From: Streptomyces sp. SS1-1
Lineage (GTDB): Bacteria; Actinomycetota; Actinomycetes; Streptomycetales; Streptomycetaceae
Length of the DNA stretch: 64,000 nt
Direction: 5' to 3'
Assembly (NCBI RefSeq): GCF_008973465.1
Contig: NZ_WBXN01000004.1
Span: 2,790,001 to 2,854,000 of the forward strand
Shown one piece after another: positions 39,397 through 48,997 of the stretch. The notes below the pieces were generated by a model. It was not told where the DNA came from and did no database searches. It saw only the letters and a list, made by a program, of their open reading frames with translations. The translations under genes were made by a program, and so were the position numbers. The stretch's first letter is position 1; each line of letters opens with the position of its first letter.

Positions 39397-42300
39397 ATGC
39401 AGATCCGGCTGACCGTCGTAGACCCGCTGGCCCCGCCCTCCGCGGCTCGCGGCGCCGCCGCGAGCCGCGACGTGCTGGTCACGGCTCCCGCGGGCACGGC
39501 CCTGTCGGCGGTGGCGTCGGCGCTGGCCTCCGCGGTGTCCGGCGAGGGCGGCGCCGCCCGCGGCGCGGAGAGCGAGCGCGGTGGCGGCCCGGTCGTGCTC
39601 TACGCGGGCACCGAGCGGCTCGACGACCGGCGCAGCACCCTCGGCGAGCCCCCGCTGACCGACGGCGCGGTGCTGTCCCTGGGCGCCCCGGCGGCCCCGG
39701 AGCCCCACCCCGAGCTGGACGACGCCCCGACGCAGCTGCATGTCGTGGCCGGCCCGGACGCGGGCGGCGTCCATCTGCTGCACGGCGGCGAGATCCGCGT
39801 CGGCCGCTCCGCCGACGCCGACGTCCCGCTGGACGACCCGGACGTCTCCCGGTTGCACTGCGCGGTCACGGTCGGCGCGGACGGCCGCGTCGCGGTCGCC
39901 GACCTCGGCTCGACGAACGGCACGACGCTCGACGGCACCCGGCTGACCACCCGCCCGGTGCGGTTCGTCCCCGGCGCGCTGCTGCGCCTCGGCGAGTCCA
40001 CGCTGCGGCTCGCCCCGGCCGGCGGCCCCGGCGCGCGGGTGCCCACGGAACCGGACGGCGAGGGACACGTCCGCGTGTGCCCGCGCGGCGGCGAGGGCAC
40101 CGGCCCGGCGGCGCACGCGCGCGTGACGGACGGCGGCCCCGCCCCCTCCGACGGCCCGGCCGCCCGGGAGCACACCCCGGCCGCACCGCCCGTGGTCCCC
40201 GCCCAGGGCCGGGCGCCGCACGCCGAGCGGACCGGCGCGCACGGCTCCGTCCCGCACCCGCGCGGCGGCGACACCCATGCCACCGGCTTCGAGGTGGGCC
40301 CCCTCGACGGGCCCCGCCCGGTGCCGGACGCCGGACGCCCGGGCACCGGGCCGCGCGGCACCGACGGACCGGCGGGCGCGCGCAGACGCGGCGGGCTGTC
40401 GGCCTGGGCGCGTCGCCTGGCCGGCGGACGCGGCGAGCCGGAGCCCGCCGACGAGGGGACGTACGACGAGGAGCCGGCCGAGCCCGCGGGGCCCACCGCG
40501 GCGGGGCGCGGCGCGATGCTGCCGGAGACCTGGCCGGACCCGGCGTCGCTGCTGCTGACCGCCCTCGGCCCCGGCCCCCGCCTCTGGGAGCGCGCCCCCG
40601 GACACCCGGAGGCCCTCACGGTGCGGCTCGGCACGGCCGACCGGGCCGCCCCCGACGGCTCCGGCCTGCTGCCCGCCGTGCCGGTGACCGCCGATCTGCG
40701 GGAGGCGGGGGCGCTGGGGCTGGCCGGTCCGCGCGAGCGCCTCGCCGGGCTGACCCGCGCGGTGCTCGCCCAGCTCGCCGCGCTGCACTCGCCGGACACC
40801 CTGGAGATCGTGCTGGTCAGCGCGGACCGGGCCCGCCCGGTGTCCGAGCGGACCGCCGAGTGGGCGTGGCTGGGCTGGCTGCCGCATGTCCGCCCCGGCC
40901 ATGGCCAGGACTGCCGGCTGCTGCTGGCCCACGACCGGGAACAGGCCACCGCGCGCGTGGAGGAGCTGCTGCGGCGCCTGGAGGACCTGACGGACCACGA
41001 CGGCGGCGGGCGCGCCCCGGACGGCCGGGTGCCCGCGCCGCGCGCCGCCGGGCGCCGCCCTTCCTGGGCGCGGGACGGCGAACCGGCTTCCGGCAGCCCG
41101 GAGTTCACGGGCCCGTACTCCGTGCTCGTCGTGGACGGCGACCCCGGCGGAGCGGATCTGCGCGAGGCGGTGGCCCGGCTGGCCCTGGAGGGCCCGCGGG
41201 CCGGCATCCATGTGGTGTGCCTCGCCGAGACTGCGGCGGCCTCGCCCGCCTCCCCGGTCACGGACACCTATGAGGCGGCCTGCGCGGTCGCCCCGGCGTT
41301 CCGCGCCTGCGGCGCGGTCGCGCTGCTCAGCGGTGACGTGGCGACGGCGCTGCGGCTGCTGCGGGTCGCGCCCGACGGGGCCGAGGCGGGCCAGGAGGGC
41401 GCGGTGCCCGGCGTGCGCGGCCCGGTCGGGCACGGCACGGTGGCCACCGTGGACGCCGTGTCCGCCGCCTGGGCGGAGCGTTTCGCGCGGGCGCTGGCGC
41501 CGCTGCGCACCGACCGGGCGGCCGGGGAGGGCCAGGTGCGGGTGTCCGTGCCGCTGCCCCAGTCGGCCCGGCTGCTGGACGAGCTGGGTCTGGCGCGGGC
41601 CACTCCGGCGTCCCTGATGGCGCGCTGGGCCGACGCGGCCGACGACACCCAGGCGCTGGGCGGCCGGGTGACCGCCGTGCTGGGCGCGGGACCGCACGGA
41701 CCGGTCGGTGTGGACCTCGGCGCGGAGGGGCCGCATCTGCTGGTGGAGGGACCGCCCGCCGCCGGGCGCACCGAGCTGCTGCGGGCCGTCGTCGCGTCGC
41801 TCGCGGCGGCCGAGCGGCCGGACCGGCTGGGCATCGTTCTCATCGACGGCCGCGACAGCACGGGCGCGGGCGGCGGCCCCGGCGAGGGCCTGGGCGTGTG
41901 CACGGACGTCCCGCATGTCACGACGCATCTCACCGCCAACGACCCCGTGCGGATGCGGGAGTTCGCCCAGTCGCTCAGCGCGGAGCTGAAGCGGCGCGCG
42001 GAGCTGCTCGGGCGGTCCGACTTCACCGAGTGGCACACCGGCCGGGCGCTGACCGGCCGGATGATCGCGCAGCGGGCGGCCGGCGCGGGTGCCGGTGCCG
42101 GTGACGGCGATCTGGAGTCGCCGCCCAGCGCGACGATCCGGCTGCGGCCGGGCGCGGCCCGCCGGCAGGCGGACACCGTGCCGCCGCTGCCCCGGCTCGT
42201 GGTGGTCGTGGACGACCTGGACGCCCTGGTCCACCCCTCCCTGGGGTCACCGGGCCGGCCGGCCGCCGGGTCGGTGATACGCGCGCTGGAGGCGGTCGCC

Positions 42301-42696
42301 CGGGACGGGGAGCGGCTCGGCGTGCATCTGGTCGCGGCGACCGGACTCGGGGGCCGGGCGGCGGATTCGGAGCCCGCGCGGTGCGCCTCGCTCCGGGTGA
42401 CGCTGGACGCCGTGACGACCGGCCCGGACGCCCCGGCACCCGGGCGGGGCCGGGTGGTCCGCGCGGACGGGCGGACCGTGCCGTTCCAGGGCGGCCGGGT
42501 CACCGGGCGCATCCCGCGCACGGCGACGCTGCGGCCCACCGTCGTCCCGCTGGAGTGGCACCGCATGGGCGACCCCCCGGCCCGCCGCCCCGTCCGCGAA
42601 CTCGGCAACGGCCCCACCGACCTGGCCCTCCTGGCCAGCGCCCTGGAACGAGCGACCCGCGAGGTCTCGGCCACGGAGGTCCCGTCCCTGCTCTGA
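39397..42696 (+). CDS. FHA-domain, FtsK/EssC-like protein with degenerate ATPase
   Basis: The 1099-residue protein begins with an EssC-type N-terminal beta-domain (MQIRLTVVDP to AVLSLGAP). A clear FHA domain follows at about 115-206 (GEIRVGRSADADVPLDD, VSRLHCAV, DLGSTNGTTLDG). After a ~200-residue Pro/Gly/Arg linker there is an FtsK/SpoIIIE-like region with GVDLGAEGPHLLVEGPPAAGRTELLRAVV near 775-795 and a Walker-B-like LVVVVDDLDALV near 940. The P-loop reads GPPAAGRT, with Arg where Lys is expected, so ATP use is doubtful. Adjacent kinases suggest the FHA domain binds phosphothreonine made by them. No ESX substrates (WXG100) are nearby. The ATG at 39397 is one of several possible starts. Confidence 0.8.
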   Translation: MQIRLTVVDPLAPPSAARGAAASRDVLVTAPAGTALSAVASALASAVSGEGGAARGAESERGGGPVVLYAGTERLDDRRSTLGEPPLTDGAVLSLGAPAAPEPHPELDDAPTQLHVVAGPDAGGVHLLHGGEIRVGRSADADVPLDDPDVSRLHCAVTVGADGRVAVADLGSTNGTTLDGTRLTTRPVRFVPGALLRLGESTLRLAPAGGPGARVPTEPDGEGHVRVCPRGGEGTGPAAHARVTDGGPAPSDGPAAREHTPAAPPVVPAQGRAPHAERTGAHGSVPHPRGGDTHATGFEVGPLDGPRPVPDAGRPGTGPRGTDGPAGARRRGGLSAWARRLAGGRGEPEPADEGTYDEEPAEPAGPTAAGRGAMLPETWPDPASLLLTALGPGPRLWERAPGHPEALTVRLGTADRAAPDGSGLLPAVPVTADLREAGALGLAGPRERLAGLTRAVLAQLAALHSPDTLEIVLVSADRARPVSERTAEWAWLGWLPHVRPGHGQDCRLLLAHDREQATARVEELLRRLEDLTDHDGGGRAPDGRVPAPRAAGRRPSWARDGEPASGSPEFTGPYSVLVVDGDPGGADLREAVARLALEGPRAGIHVVCLAETAAASPASPVTDTYEAACAVAPAFRACGAVALLSGDVATALRLLRVAPDGAEAGQEGAVPGVRGPVGHGTVATVDAVSAAWAERFARALAPLRTDRAAGEGQVRVSVPLPQSARLLDELGLARATPASLMARWADAADDTQALGGRVTAVLGAGPHGPVGVDLGAEGPHLLVEGPPAAGRTELLRAVVASLAAAERPDRLGIVLIDGRDSTGAGGGPGEGLGVCTDVPHVTTHLTANDPVRMREFAQSLSAELKRRAELLGRSDFTEWHTGRALTGRMIAQRAAGAGAGAGDGDLESPPSATIRLRPGAARRQADTVPPLPRLVVVVDDLDALVHPSLGSPGRPAAGSVIRALEAVARDGERLGVHLVAATGLGGRAADSEPARCASLRVTLDAVTTGPDAPAPGRGRVVRADGRTVPFQGGRVTGRIPRTATLRPTVVPLEWHRMGDPPARRPVRELGNGPTDLALLASALERATREVSATEVPSLL

Positions 42697-42880
42697 CGGG
42701 GCCCGGGCATCCGCGGCGCCGGTGCGTACCCGTCTCGGCCCGCCGCCGTGACGCGATCCCGACCGTTGGCGCCCGCAGCCTGGCGCCTGGTCACGAGGCG
42801 GTCACGATCCCCGAGTTGACAGAGGACGCGGTCTTGCCGACCCCTGGGGCAGGGCGTAGACCAGACGCACGGGACAGCGC

Positions 42881-42892
42881 TCGAACGTTCGA
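42881..42892. promoter_or_regulatory. LacI-type palindromic operator candidate
   Basis: TCGAACGTTCGA is a perfect 12-bp palindrome with a central CG, the form used by LacI/GalR-family repressors of sugar transporters in Streptomyces. It lies 24 bp upstream of the solute-binding protein start. No LacI regulator is encoded in the window. Confidence 0.5.
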
Positions 42893-42916
42893 CGAGGCAC
42901 GAAGAACGGGGCAGTG

Positions 42917-44296
42917 ATGCACAGCACGAGCAGCAAGAACCGGACACGCAGGGCCGCCAGGGCCGCGGCGGCCGTCGCCGCCGGTGCCCTCGCCCTCTCC
43001 CTCACCGCCTGCGGCGGCGACGACAACGACAGCGGCGGGAAACAGGACGGCGGCGGCAAGAAGCCCGCCTCGACCGTGACCCTGCCGAAGCTCGACGGCG
43101 AGACCCTGGAGGTCGCGGCCGTCTGGACGGGTGCCGAACAGGCCAACTTCAAGAAGGTCCTCGCGGAGTTCGAGAAGCGCACCGGCGCGACGGTGAAGTT
43201 CGTCCCCGCCCAGGACCCCATCATCAACTTCCTCGGCTCCAAGGTCGCGGGCGGCCAGCCGCCGGACGTCGCGATGCTGCCCCAGCCCGGCGCCATCAAG
43301 CAGGCCGTGGACAAGAAGTGGGCCAAGCCGCTCGGCGCCGAGGCGCTCAAGGAGCTCCAGGAGAACTACTCGCAGGGCTGGCAGGACATCGGCAAGGTCG
43401 ACGGCAAGCAGTACGGCGTGTACTACAAGGCCGCCAACAAATCCCTGATCTGGTACAACGCGAAGGCGTTCGAGAACGCGGGCGCCGAGGAGCCCAAGAC
43501 CTGGGACGAGCTGCTGACGACCGCTCAGACGGTGTACGACTCGGGTGTCACCCCGTTCTCCGTCGGCGGCTCGGACGGCTGGACGCTCACCGACTGGTTC
43601 GAGAACATCTATCTCTCCCAGGCCGGTCCCGAGAAGTACGACCAGCTGGCGAAGCACGAGATCAAGTGGACGGACCCGTCCGTGAAGGACGCGCTGACCG
43701 CGCTCGCCCAGGTGTGGGGCAAGAAGGACTACGTGGCGGGCGGCGCCAAGGGTGCCCTCCAGACGGACTTCCCGACCTCGGTCACCCAGACCTTCACGGG
43801 CGGCGACCAGCCGAAGGCCGCCATGGTCTACGAGGGCGACTTCGCGCAGGTCAACATCACGCAGGCGAAGGCGGACGTCGGCACCGACGCCAAGGTGTTC
43901 CCGTTCCCGACGGTCGGCGACACCGCGCCGGTCGTCTCCGGCGGCGACGCGGCCGTCATCCTCGACGACTCCAAGGCGGCGCAGGCCCTGGCCACCTTCC
44001 TCGCCTCCCCGGACGCGGCGACGATCCAGGCGAAGCTCGGCGGCTATCTGTCGCCGAACAAGAGCGTGGACAACGCGGCGTACCCGAACGAGGTGCAGCG
44101 CACGATGGCGAAGGCCCTCATCGACGCCGGTGACGACTTCCGCTTCGACATGTCCGACCAGGCGCCGCAGGCGTTCGGCGGCACGCCCGGCAAGGGCGAG
44201 TGGAAGGCGCTGCAGGACTTCCTGAAGAACCCGTCGGACATCGCCGGCACCCAGCAGAAGCTGGAGGCCGACGCGGCCGCGGCGTACGGAAACTGA
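42917..44296 (+). CDS. ABC sugar-binding lipoprotein
   Basis: The 459-residue protein has a twin-Arg-containing lipoprotein signal ending LSLTACGG (lipobox LTAC). It then follows the family 1 solute-binding fold: LEVAAVWTGAEQANFKKVLAEFEKRTG, GQPPDVAMLPQPG, YGVYYKAANKSLIWYN and KAAMVYEGDF. It binds a sugar or oligosaccharide (alpha-glucoside-type transporters are similar) and delivers it to the two permeases that follow. The ATG at 42917 is directly preceded by an in-frame GTG. The gene leads a three-gene operon lacking an ATPase. Streptomyces commonly uses the shared ATPase MsiK. Confidence 0.93.
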   Translation: MHSTSSKNRTRRAARAAAAVAAGALALSLTACGGDDNDSGGKQDGGGKKPASTVTLPKLDGETLEVAAVWTGAEQANFKKVLAEFEKRTGATVKFVPAQDPIINFLGSKVAGGQPPDVAMLPQPGAIKQAVDKKWAKPLGAEALKELQENYSQGWQDIGKVDGKQYGVYYKAANKSLIWYNAKAFENAGAEEPKTWDELLTTAQTVYDSGVTPFSVGGSDGWTLTDWFENIYLSQAGPEKYDQLAKHEIKWTDPSVKDALTALAQVWGKKDYVAGGAKGALQTDFPTSVTQTFTGGDQPKAAMVYEGDFAQVNITQAKADVGTDAKVFPFPTVGDTAPVVSGGDAAVILDDSKAAQALATFLASPDAATIQAKLGGYLSPNKSVDNAAYPNEVQRTMAKALIDAGDDFRFDMSDQAPQAFGGTPGKGEWKALQDFLKNPSDIAGTQQKLEADAAAAYGN

Positions 44297-44300
44297 CGCG

Positions 44301-45647
44301 ATGGCGTCGGCACAGGCGGCGGGGGCCCCTCCGGCTCCCGCCGCTCCGAAGTCGCGCAAGAGCGTGACCGGTACCCGCACAACCGTGGCGGTGCTGTTCC
44401 TGCTGCCCGCCCTGGTGCTGCTCGGCGCGCTCGTGGTGTACCCGATCGGGTACTCGGTGATCCGCAGCTTCTACGTCCAGTCCGGCGACGGCTTCGCCGG
44501 GTTCGACAACTACCAGGCGCTGTTCACGGACGACGGCATCCGCACCGCCCTGAAGAACAACGTCATCTGGGTGGTGTTCGCCCCGACCGTCGCCACCGCG
44601 CTCGGCCTGGTCTTCGCGGTGCTCACCGAACGGGTCAGCTGGGGCACGGCGTTCAAGCTGGTCGTCTTCATGCCGATGGCGATCTCCATGCTGGCGGCGG
44701 GCATCATCTTCCGGCTGGTGTACGACCAGGACCCGGACAAGGGCGTCGCCAACGCGGTGTGGGTGGGCGTCCACGACACCTTCGCGCAGTCGTCGGCGTT
44801 CCCCAAGGCCCACCCGGGCCGTGAGTCGCCGCTCCGGGCGGCGCCGGGCGGCGGTTTCCTCACCAAGGACCCGGTGAGCGCCGGCACCCCGGTCTCCCTG
44901 CCGCTCGTCGGCGTGGCCCCCGACAAGATGCCGGACAGCGCGGCGAAGGCCGGGCAGGCGAAGGCGGAACCGGACAAGGTCACCGGCACCACCTGGCAGG
45001 ACTTCACCCGCGGCAAGGGCGTCGGCACCCTCGGCGGTATCGACCCGGCGGAGCTCGGCTACGCCGGGATGAGGATCGAGGCCGTCAAGGACGGTGAGGT
45101 CGTGGCGTCCACGACGGCCGCCGACGACGGCACGTTCACCCTGCCGGCCGCGGCGGACGGGGCCCGGCTGCGGCTCCCGGCCGACAACTTCAATGAGCCG
45201 TACAACGGCGTCGACTGGCTCGGCCCGTCCCTGGTCACCCCGGCCATCATCGGGTCGTACATCTGGATGTGGGCCGGTTTCGCGATGGTGCTGATCGCGG
45301 CGGGGCTCGCGGGCATCCCCCGCGATCTGCTGGAGGCGGCCCGCGTGGACGGCGCCAACGAGTGGCAGGTGTTCCGCCGGATCACGATGCCGCTGCTGGC
45401 GCCCGTCCTCGCGGTCGTCACCGTCACCCTGATGATCAACGTGCTGAAGGTCTTCGACCTGGTCTTCATCATCGCCCCGGGCTCCTCGCAGGACGACGCC
45501 AACGTCCTCGCGCTGGAGCTGTACCGCAAGGGCTTCTCCGAGGACCAGCCCGGTGTCGCGAGCGCCATCTCGGTGTTCCTGCTGCTGCTGGTGATCCCGG
45601 TGATGTGGTTCAACGTCCGGCGGCTCAGGCGGGAGGTGCGGCGATGA
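44301..45647 (+). CDS. ABC sugar permease with large extracytoplasmic insert (MalF-like)
   Basis: This 448-residue permease has TM helices at about 28-56, 84-108 and 117-141 and a C-terminal set beginning near 307. The EAA loop is EAARVDGANEWQVFRRITMPLL. Between helices 3 and 4 (residues ~143-306) there is an extra ~160-residue outer domain with GMRIEAVKDGEVVASTTAADDG, which reads like an Ig-like or carboxypeptidase-regulatory-like beta domain. Ordinary sugar permeases have a ~25-residue loop here. E. coli MalF has a comparable P2 domain that touches the binding protein. It is followed by the second permease with an ATGA overlap. Confidence 0.9.
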   Translation: MASAQAAGAPPAPAAPKSRKSVTGTRTTVAVLFLLPALVLLGALVVYPIGYSVIRSFYVQSGDGFAGFDNYQALFTDDGIRTALKNNVIWVVFAPTVATALGLVFAVLTERVSWGTAFKLVVFMPMAISMLAAGIIFRLVYDQDPDKGVANAVWVGVHDTFAQSSAFPKAHPGRESPLRAAPGGGFLTKDPVSAGTPVSLPLVGVAPDKMPDSAAKAGQAKAEPDKVTGTTWQDFTRGKGVGTLGGIDPAELGYAGMRIEAVKDGEVVASTTAADDGTFTLPAAADGARLRLPADNFNEPYNGVDWLGPSLVTPAIIGSYIWMWAGFAMVLIAAGLAGIPRDLLEAARVDGANEWQVFRRITMPLLAPVLAVVTVTLMINVLKVFDLVFIIAPGSSQDDANVLALELYRKGFSEDQPGVASAISVFLLLLVIPVMWFNVRRLRREVRR

Positions 45648-46558
45648 GTGCGGACGCCGGCAGGCTGACGAAGGCGGCGCCCGAGCCGCTCACCGCCGTC
45701 GAGGGCGAACGCTCCCTCGGCGCCCGGCTCGTCTCCTTCGTCAGCGGCGGGATGGTACGGGTCTTCCTGATCCTCGTGGGCCTGTTCTGGCTGGTCCCGA
45801 CGCTCGGGCTGCTGCTGTCGTCGCTGCGGCCGCCCGACGAGATGACGTCGAGCGGCTGGTGGGAGGTCTTCAGCAAGCCCTCCCAGCTCACCTTCGACAG
45901 CTACGACAAGCTCCTCGGCAACAGCGACATCACGGACTCGATCCTGAACACCGTGCTGATCACGGTCCCGGCGACGGTCCTCGTCGTCGTCATCGGCGCG
46001 CTCGCGGGCTACGCGTTCGCGTGGATGGAGTTCCCGGGCCGCGACTGGTGGTTCCTGGGCGTGGTGGGGCTGCTGGTCGTGCCCGTGCAGGTGGCGCTGA
46101 TCCCGATCGCCGAACTCTTCGGGAACATCGGCATCTTCGGCTCCCTGATCGGCGTGGTCCTCTTCCACGTCGGCTTCGGGCTGCCGTTCGCGGTGTTCCT
46201 GCTGCGGAACTTCTTCGCGGAGATCCCCCGGGAGCTGCTGGAGGCGGCCCGGCTGGACGGCGCGGGTGAACTGCGCCTGTTCTTCCGGGTCGTGATGCCG
46301 CTCGGCGGTCCGGCGATCGCCGCGCTCGGCATCTTCCAGTTCCTGTGGGTGTGGAACGACATGCTGGTCGCGCTGATCTTCACGGACGCCGACAGCCAGC
46401 CGATCACGGTCGCCCTGCAGACGCAGGTACGGCAGTTCGGCAGCAACGTCGACGTCCTGGCGCCCGGCGCGTTCATCTCGATGGTGATCCCGCTGGTCGT
46501 GTTCTTCGCCTTCCAGCGGCAGTTCGTGTCCGGTGTGATGGCGGGCGCCGTCAAGTAG
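45644..46558 (+). CDS. ABC sugar permease (MalG-like)
   Basis: The 304-residue protein has six predicted TM helices and the EAA loop EAARLDGAGELRLFFRVVMPLG, followed by FLWVWNDMLVALIF, a standard MalG-type signature. Its ATG overlaps the stop of the first permease. It completes the importer with the lipoprotein and the MalF-like subunit. A terminator follows 20 bp later. The substrate is probably an oligosaccharide, but nothing in the window specifies it. Confidence 0.94.
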   Translation: MSADAGRLTKAAPEPLTAVEGERSLGARLVSFVSGGMVRVFLILVGLFWLVPTLGLLLSSLRPPDEMTSSGWWEVFSKPSQLTFDSYDKLLGNSDITDSILNTVLITVPATVLVVVIGALAGYAFAWMEFPGRDWWFLGVVGLLVVPVQVALIPIAELFGNIGIFGSLIGVVLFHVGFGLPFAVFLLRNFFAEIPRELLEAARLDGAGELRLFFRVVMPLGGPAIAALGIFQFLWVWNDMLVALIFTDADSQPITVALQTQVRQFGSNVDVLAPGAFISMVIPLVVFFAFQRQFVSGVMAGAVK

Positions 46559-46578
46559 GCGACGGAGCACCCTGTTTC

Positions 46579-46613
46579 GAGAGGGGCGGGCCGGTGGCGG
46601 CCCGCCCCTCGCC
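46579..46613 (+). terminator. Terminator of the sugar importer operon
   Basis: GAGGGGCGGGCC and GGCCCGCCCCTC form a GC-rich stem with a short loop, 20 bp after the last permease stop. Confidence 0.8.
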
Positions 46614-46726
46614 GTTCACCCGACCGGCCCCCCGGATGCCTCGGATCGCGTAACCAAGTCACTCCATCGGCCGTTCCCGGCACGGCGACAGCGCCCGTCG
46701 TCCCCGGCCGACCGAGTGGATGTGCC

Positions 46727-48970
46727 TTGCCCAGGTTCAGTGTCATCGTCCCCGCGTACAAGGTGCAGGCGTATCTGCACGAGTGCCTGGAATCGGTGCT
46801 CACCCAGTCGTACCCGGACCTCGAACTGATCGCGGTGGACGACTGCTCGCCGGACGCGTGCGGCGCGATCATCGACGAGTTCGCGGCCCGCGACCCCCGG
46901 GTGCGTGCCGTGCACCTGCCGCGCAACCGGGGCCTGGGGCCCGCGCGCAACGCGGGCATGGCCGAGGCCACCGGCGACTACCTGCTCTTCCTCGACAGCG
47001 ACGACACCCTCACCCCGGACTCCCTGCAGGCCATCGCCGGCCGGCTGAAGGAGACCGGCGAACCCGACGTCCTGGTGTACGACTACGCGCGCACGTTCTG
47101 GACCGGCGAGACGGTCCGCAACCAGGCGGCGGCCCACCTCGCCGAGGAGGGCCCGGCGCCCTTCCGGCTGACGGACCGGCCCGGTCTGCTGGGGCTGCTG
47201 ATGGTCGCCTGGAACAAGGCGTACCGCCGGGAGTTCGTCGAGGCCGAGGAGCTGGTTTTCCCCACCGGCTACTACGAGGACACGCCCTGGACGTACCCGG
47301 TGCTGATGTCGGCCGGGTCGATCGCGACGCTGGACCGGGTGTGCGTGCACTACCGGCAGCGGCGCCACGGCGGCATCCTCGGCACGGTCAGCCCCCGCCA
47401 CTTCGACGTCTTCGAGCAGTACGACCGGGTCTTCGCGTACGTCGACAAGCGCCCCGAACTGGCCCGCTGGCGGCCGCTGCTGTTCCGGCGGATGGTGGAC
47501 CACCTGGTCGTGGTGTTCGCCCGCCGGGACCGGCTGCCGCGCCACAGCCGCGCCGAGTTCCTGCGCAAGGCCCGTACGTACTACCGGCGTTACCACTGCC
47601 CCGCCGGTCCGCTGCCGCCGCGTGTGCGGCTGCACCACGCCCTGGTCCGGATGGGACTGCACCGCACGTATCACGTGTTGCGGTGCACGGCGGCCGTGCT
47701 CCGCCGTGCCGCGCGGACCGCCGTGCGGCTGCGCAGGGCCCTGCGGGCGGGCGCCCTGCGGCTGCACTACCGGGTGCAGCGCTGTCTGCCGGTGCGCGCG
47801 GACCGGGCCGTGTTCGCCGCGCACGGCGTGCCCGCTCACGGCTGCCACCCGGGCGCCCTGGAGCGGGCGTTCCGCGCGCACGCCCCGCACATCCGCACCG
47901 CCTGGGTGACCGGCGCCGGGGAGCGGGACGCGCTGCCGTCCGGGGTGCGCCCGCTGCGCCCGGACTCCGCCGCCTACTGGACGGCGCTGGCCCGCTCCCG
48001 GTACCTGGTGCACAACGCGGCCTTCGACCGGCGGCTGGTGAAGCGGCCCGGCCAGGTGCTGGTGCAGACCCGGCGCGGCACCCCGTTCCAGCGCACGGGC
48101 CTCGATCTGCGGGGACGCCCGGGCGCGGACCCGGACGTCGACGGGCTCCTGGCGGACGTCGACACCTGGGACTACCTGGTCTCGCCCAGCCGGTACGCGA
48201 CCCTCACCTGGGAGCGGGCCTTCCCGGGCGCGTACACCGTCCTGGAGTACGGCAGTCCGCGCGCGGACGTGTTCCGGCGGGCCACCCCGGCGGACACGGT
48301 CCGGGTCCGCGGGGAGCTCGACGTGCCCGAGGACGCCGTCGTGATCCTCTACGCCCCGACCGCCCGCGCCTACCGCCGCGCCCCCGTCGACCTGCACCGC
48401 GTGGCGTGCCGCATGGGCCCTCGCCACATCGTGCTGGCCCGCGCCCCGCACGGCCACGACGGCCCGCTCGCCGCCGCCTCGGACCGGGTCCTCGACGTGA
48501 CCGGGCATCGGAGCGTCGAGGAGCTGTGCCTCGCCTCGGACGCGCTGGTCACGGACTACTCGTCGCTCATGGCCGACTACGTCTGCCTGGACCGGCCGGT
48601 CGTGCTGCTCACCGACGACTGGGAGGCCCACGAGGCGGTCCGGGGCACCTATCTCGATCTGCGGGCCTGCCCGCCGGGCGCGGTGGCGCGCGGCGAGGAC
48701 GAGCTGATCGACATCTTCACGTCCGGTCACTGGCGCGGGTCGCGTTCGGCGGAGCTGCGGGCCGCGTTCCGACGGCGTTTCTGCCCGCACGACGACGGCC
48801 GGGCGGCCGAGCGGGTCGTCCGGCACGTGGTGCTGGGCGAGCCGGACAGCCCTCCGGTGGTGCCGTCCGCCCGGCGTCCGGTGCCGCCGCCCGCCGAGCC
48901 GCGCCCGCGGGCCCCGCTGGGGGTCGTGCCGCGGCCGGCTTCGCCCCGGACCGTCACCGAGAGCCGCTGA
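46727..48970 (+). CDS. GT2 + CDP-glycerol glycerophosphotransferase (TagF-like), variant 1
   Basis: The 747-residue protein is bifunctional. Residues 1-~230 are a GT2 domain (FSVIVPAYKVQAYLHECLESVL, DDCSPDACG, LFLDSDDTLTPD with the DxD). Residues ~350-720 are a Glyphos_transf domain (YLVHNAAFDRRLVKRPGQV, ILYAPTARAY, ALVTDYSSLMADYVCLDRPVVLLTDDW). Such proteins assemble glycerol-phosphate cell-wall polymers at the inner membrane face. In the catalytic loop the usual HGTPLK is RGTPFQ, so the His proposed as catalytic base in TagF is missing. A TTG at 46727 is the start, because the conserved MPRFSVIVP opening begins there and GAGTGGA precedes it. It is first in a run of three related genes. Confidence 0.88.
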   Translation: MPRFSVIVPAYKVQAYLHECLESVLTQSYPDLELIAVDDCSPDACGAIIDEFAARDPRVRAVHLPRNRGLGPARNAGMAEATGDYLLFLDSDDTLTPDSLQAIAGRLKETGEPDVLVYDYARTFWTGETVRNQAAAHLAEEGPAPFRLTDRPGLLGLLMVAWNKAYRREFVEAEELVFPTGYYEDTPWTYPVLMSAGSIATLDRVCVHYRQRRHGGILGTVSPRHFDVFEQYDRVFAYVDKRPELARWRPLLFRRMVDHLVVVFARRDRLPRHSRAEFLRKARTYYRRYHCPAGPLPPRVRLHHALVRMGLHRTYHVLRCTAAVLRRAARTAVRLRRALRAGALRLHYRVQRCLPVRADRAVFAAHGVPAHGCHPGALERAFRAHAPHIRTAWVTGAGERDALPSGVRPLRPDSAAYWTALARSRYLVHNAAFDRRLVKRPGQVLVQTRRGTPFQRTGLDLRGRPGADPDVDGLLADVDTWDYLVSPSRYATLTWERAFPGAYTVLEYGSPRADVFRRATPADTVRVRGELDVPEDAVVILYAPTARAYRRAPVDLHRVACRMGPRHIVLARAPHGHDGPLAAASDRVLDVTGHRSVEELCLASDALVTDYSSLMADYVCLDRPVVLLTDDWEAHEAVRGTYLDLRACPPGAVARGEDELIDIFTSGHWRGSRSAELRAAFRRRFCPHDDGRAAERVVRHVVLGEPDSPPVVPSARRPVPPPAEPRPRAPLGVVPRPASPRTVTESR

Positions 48971-48997
48971 ACACCGTTGTCCCCGAGAGGAGTCCGT

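Noticed and set aside
48100..48900. Possible IS element or transposase remnants near the wall-polymer genes
   Set aside because: No transposase motifs, terminal inverted repeats or target duplications were seen here or elsewhere in the window.
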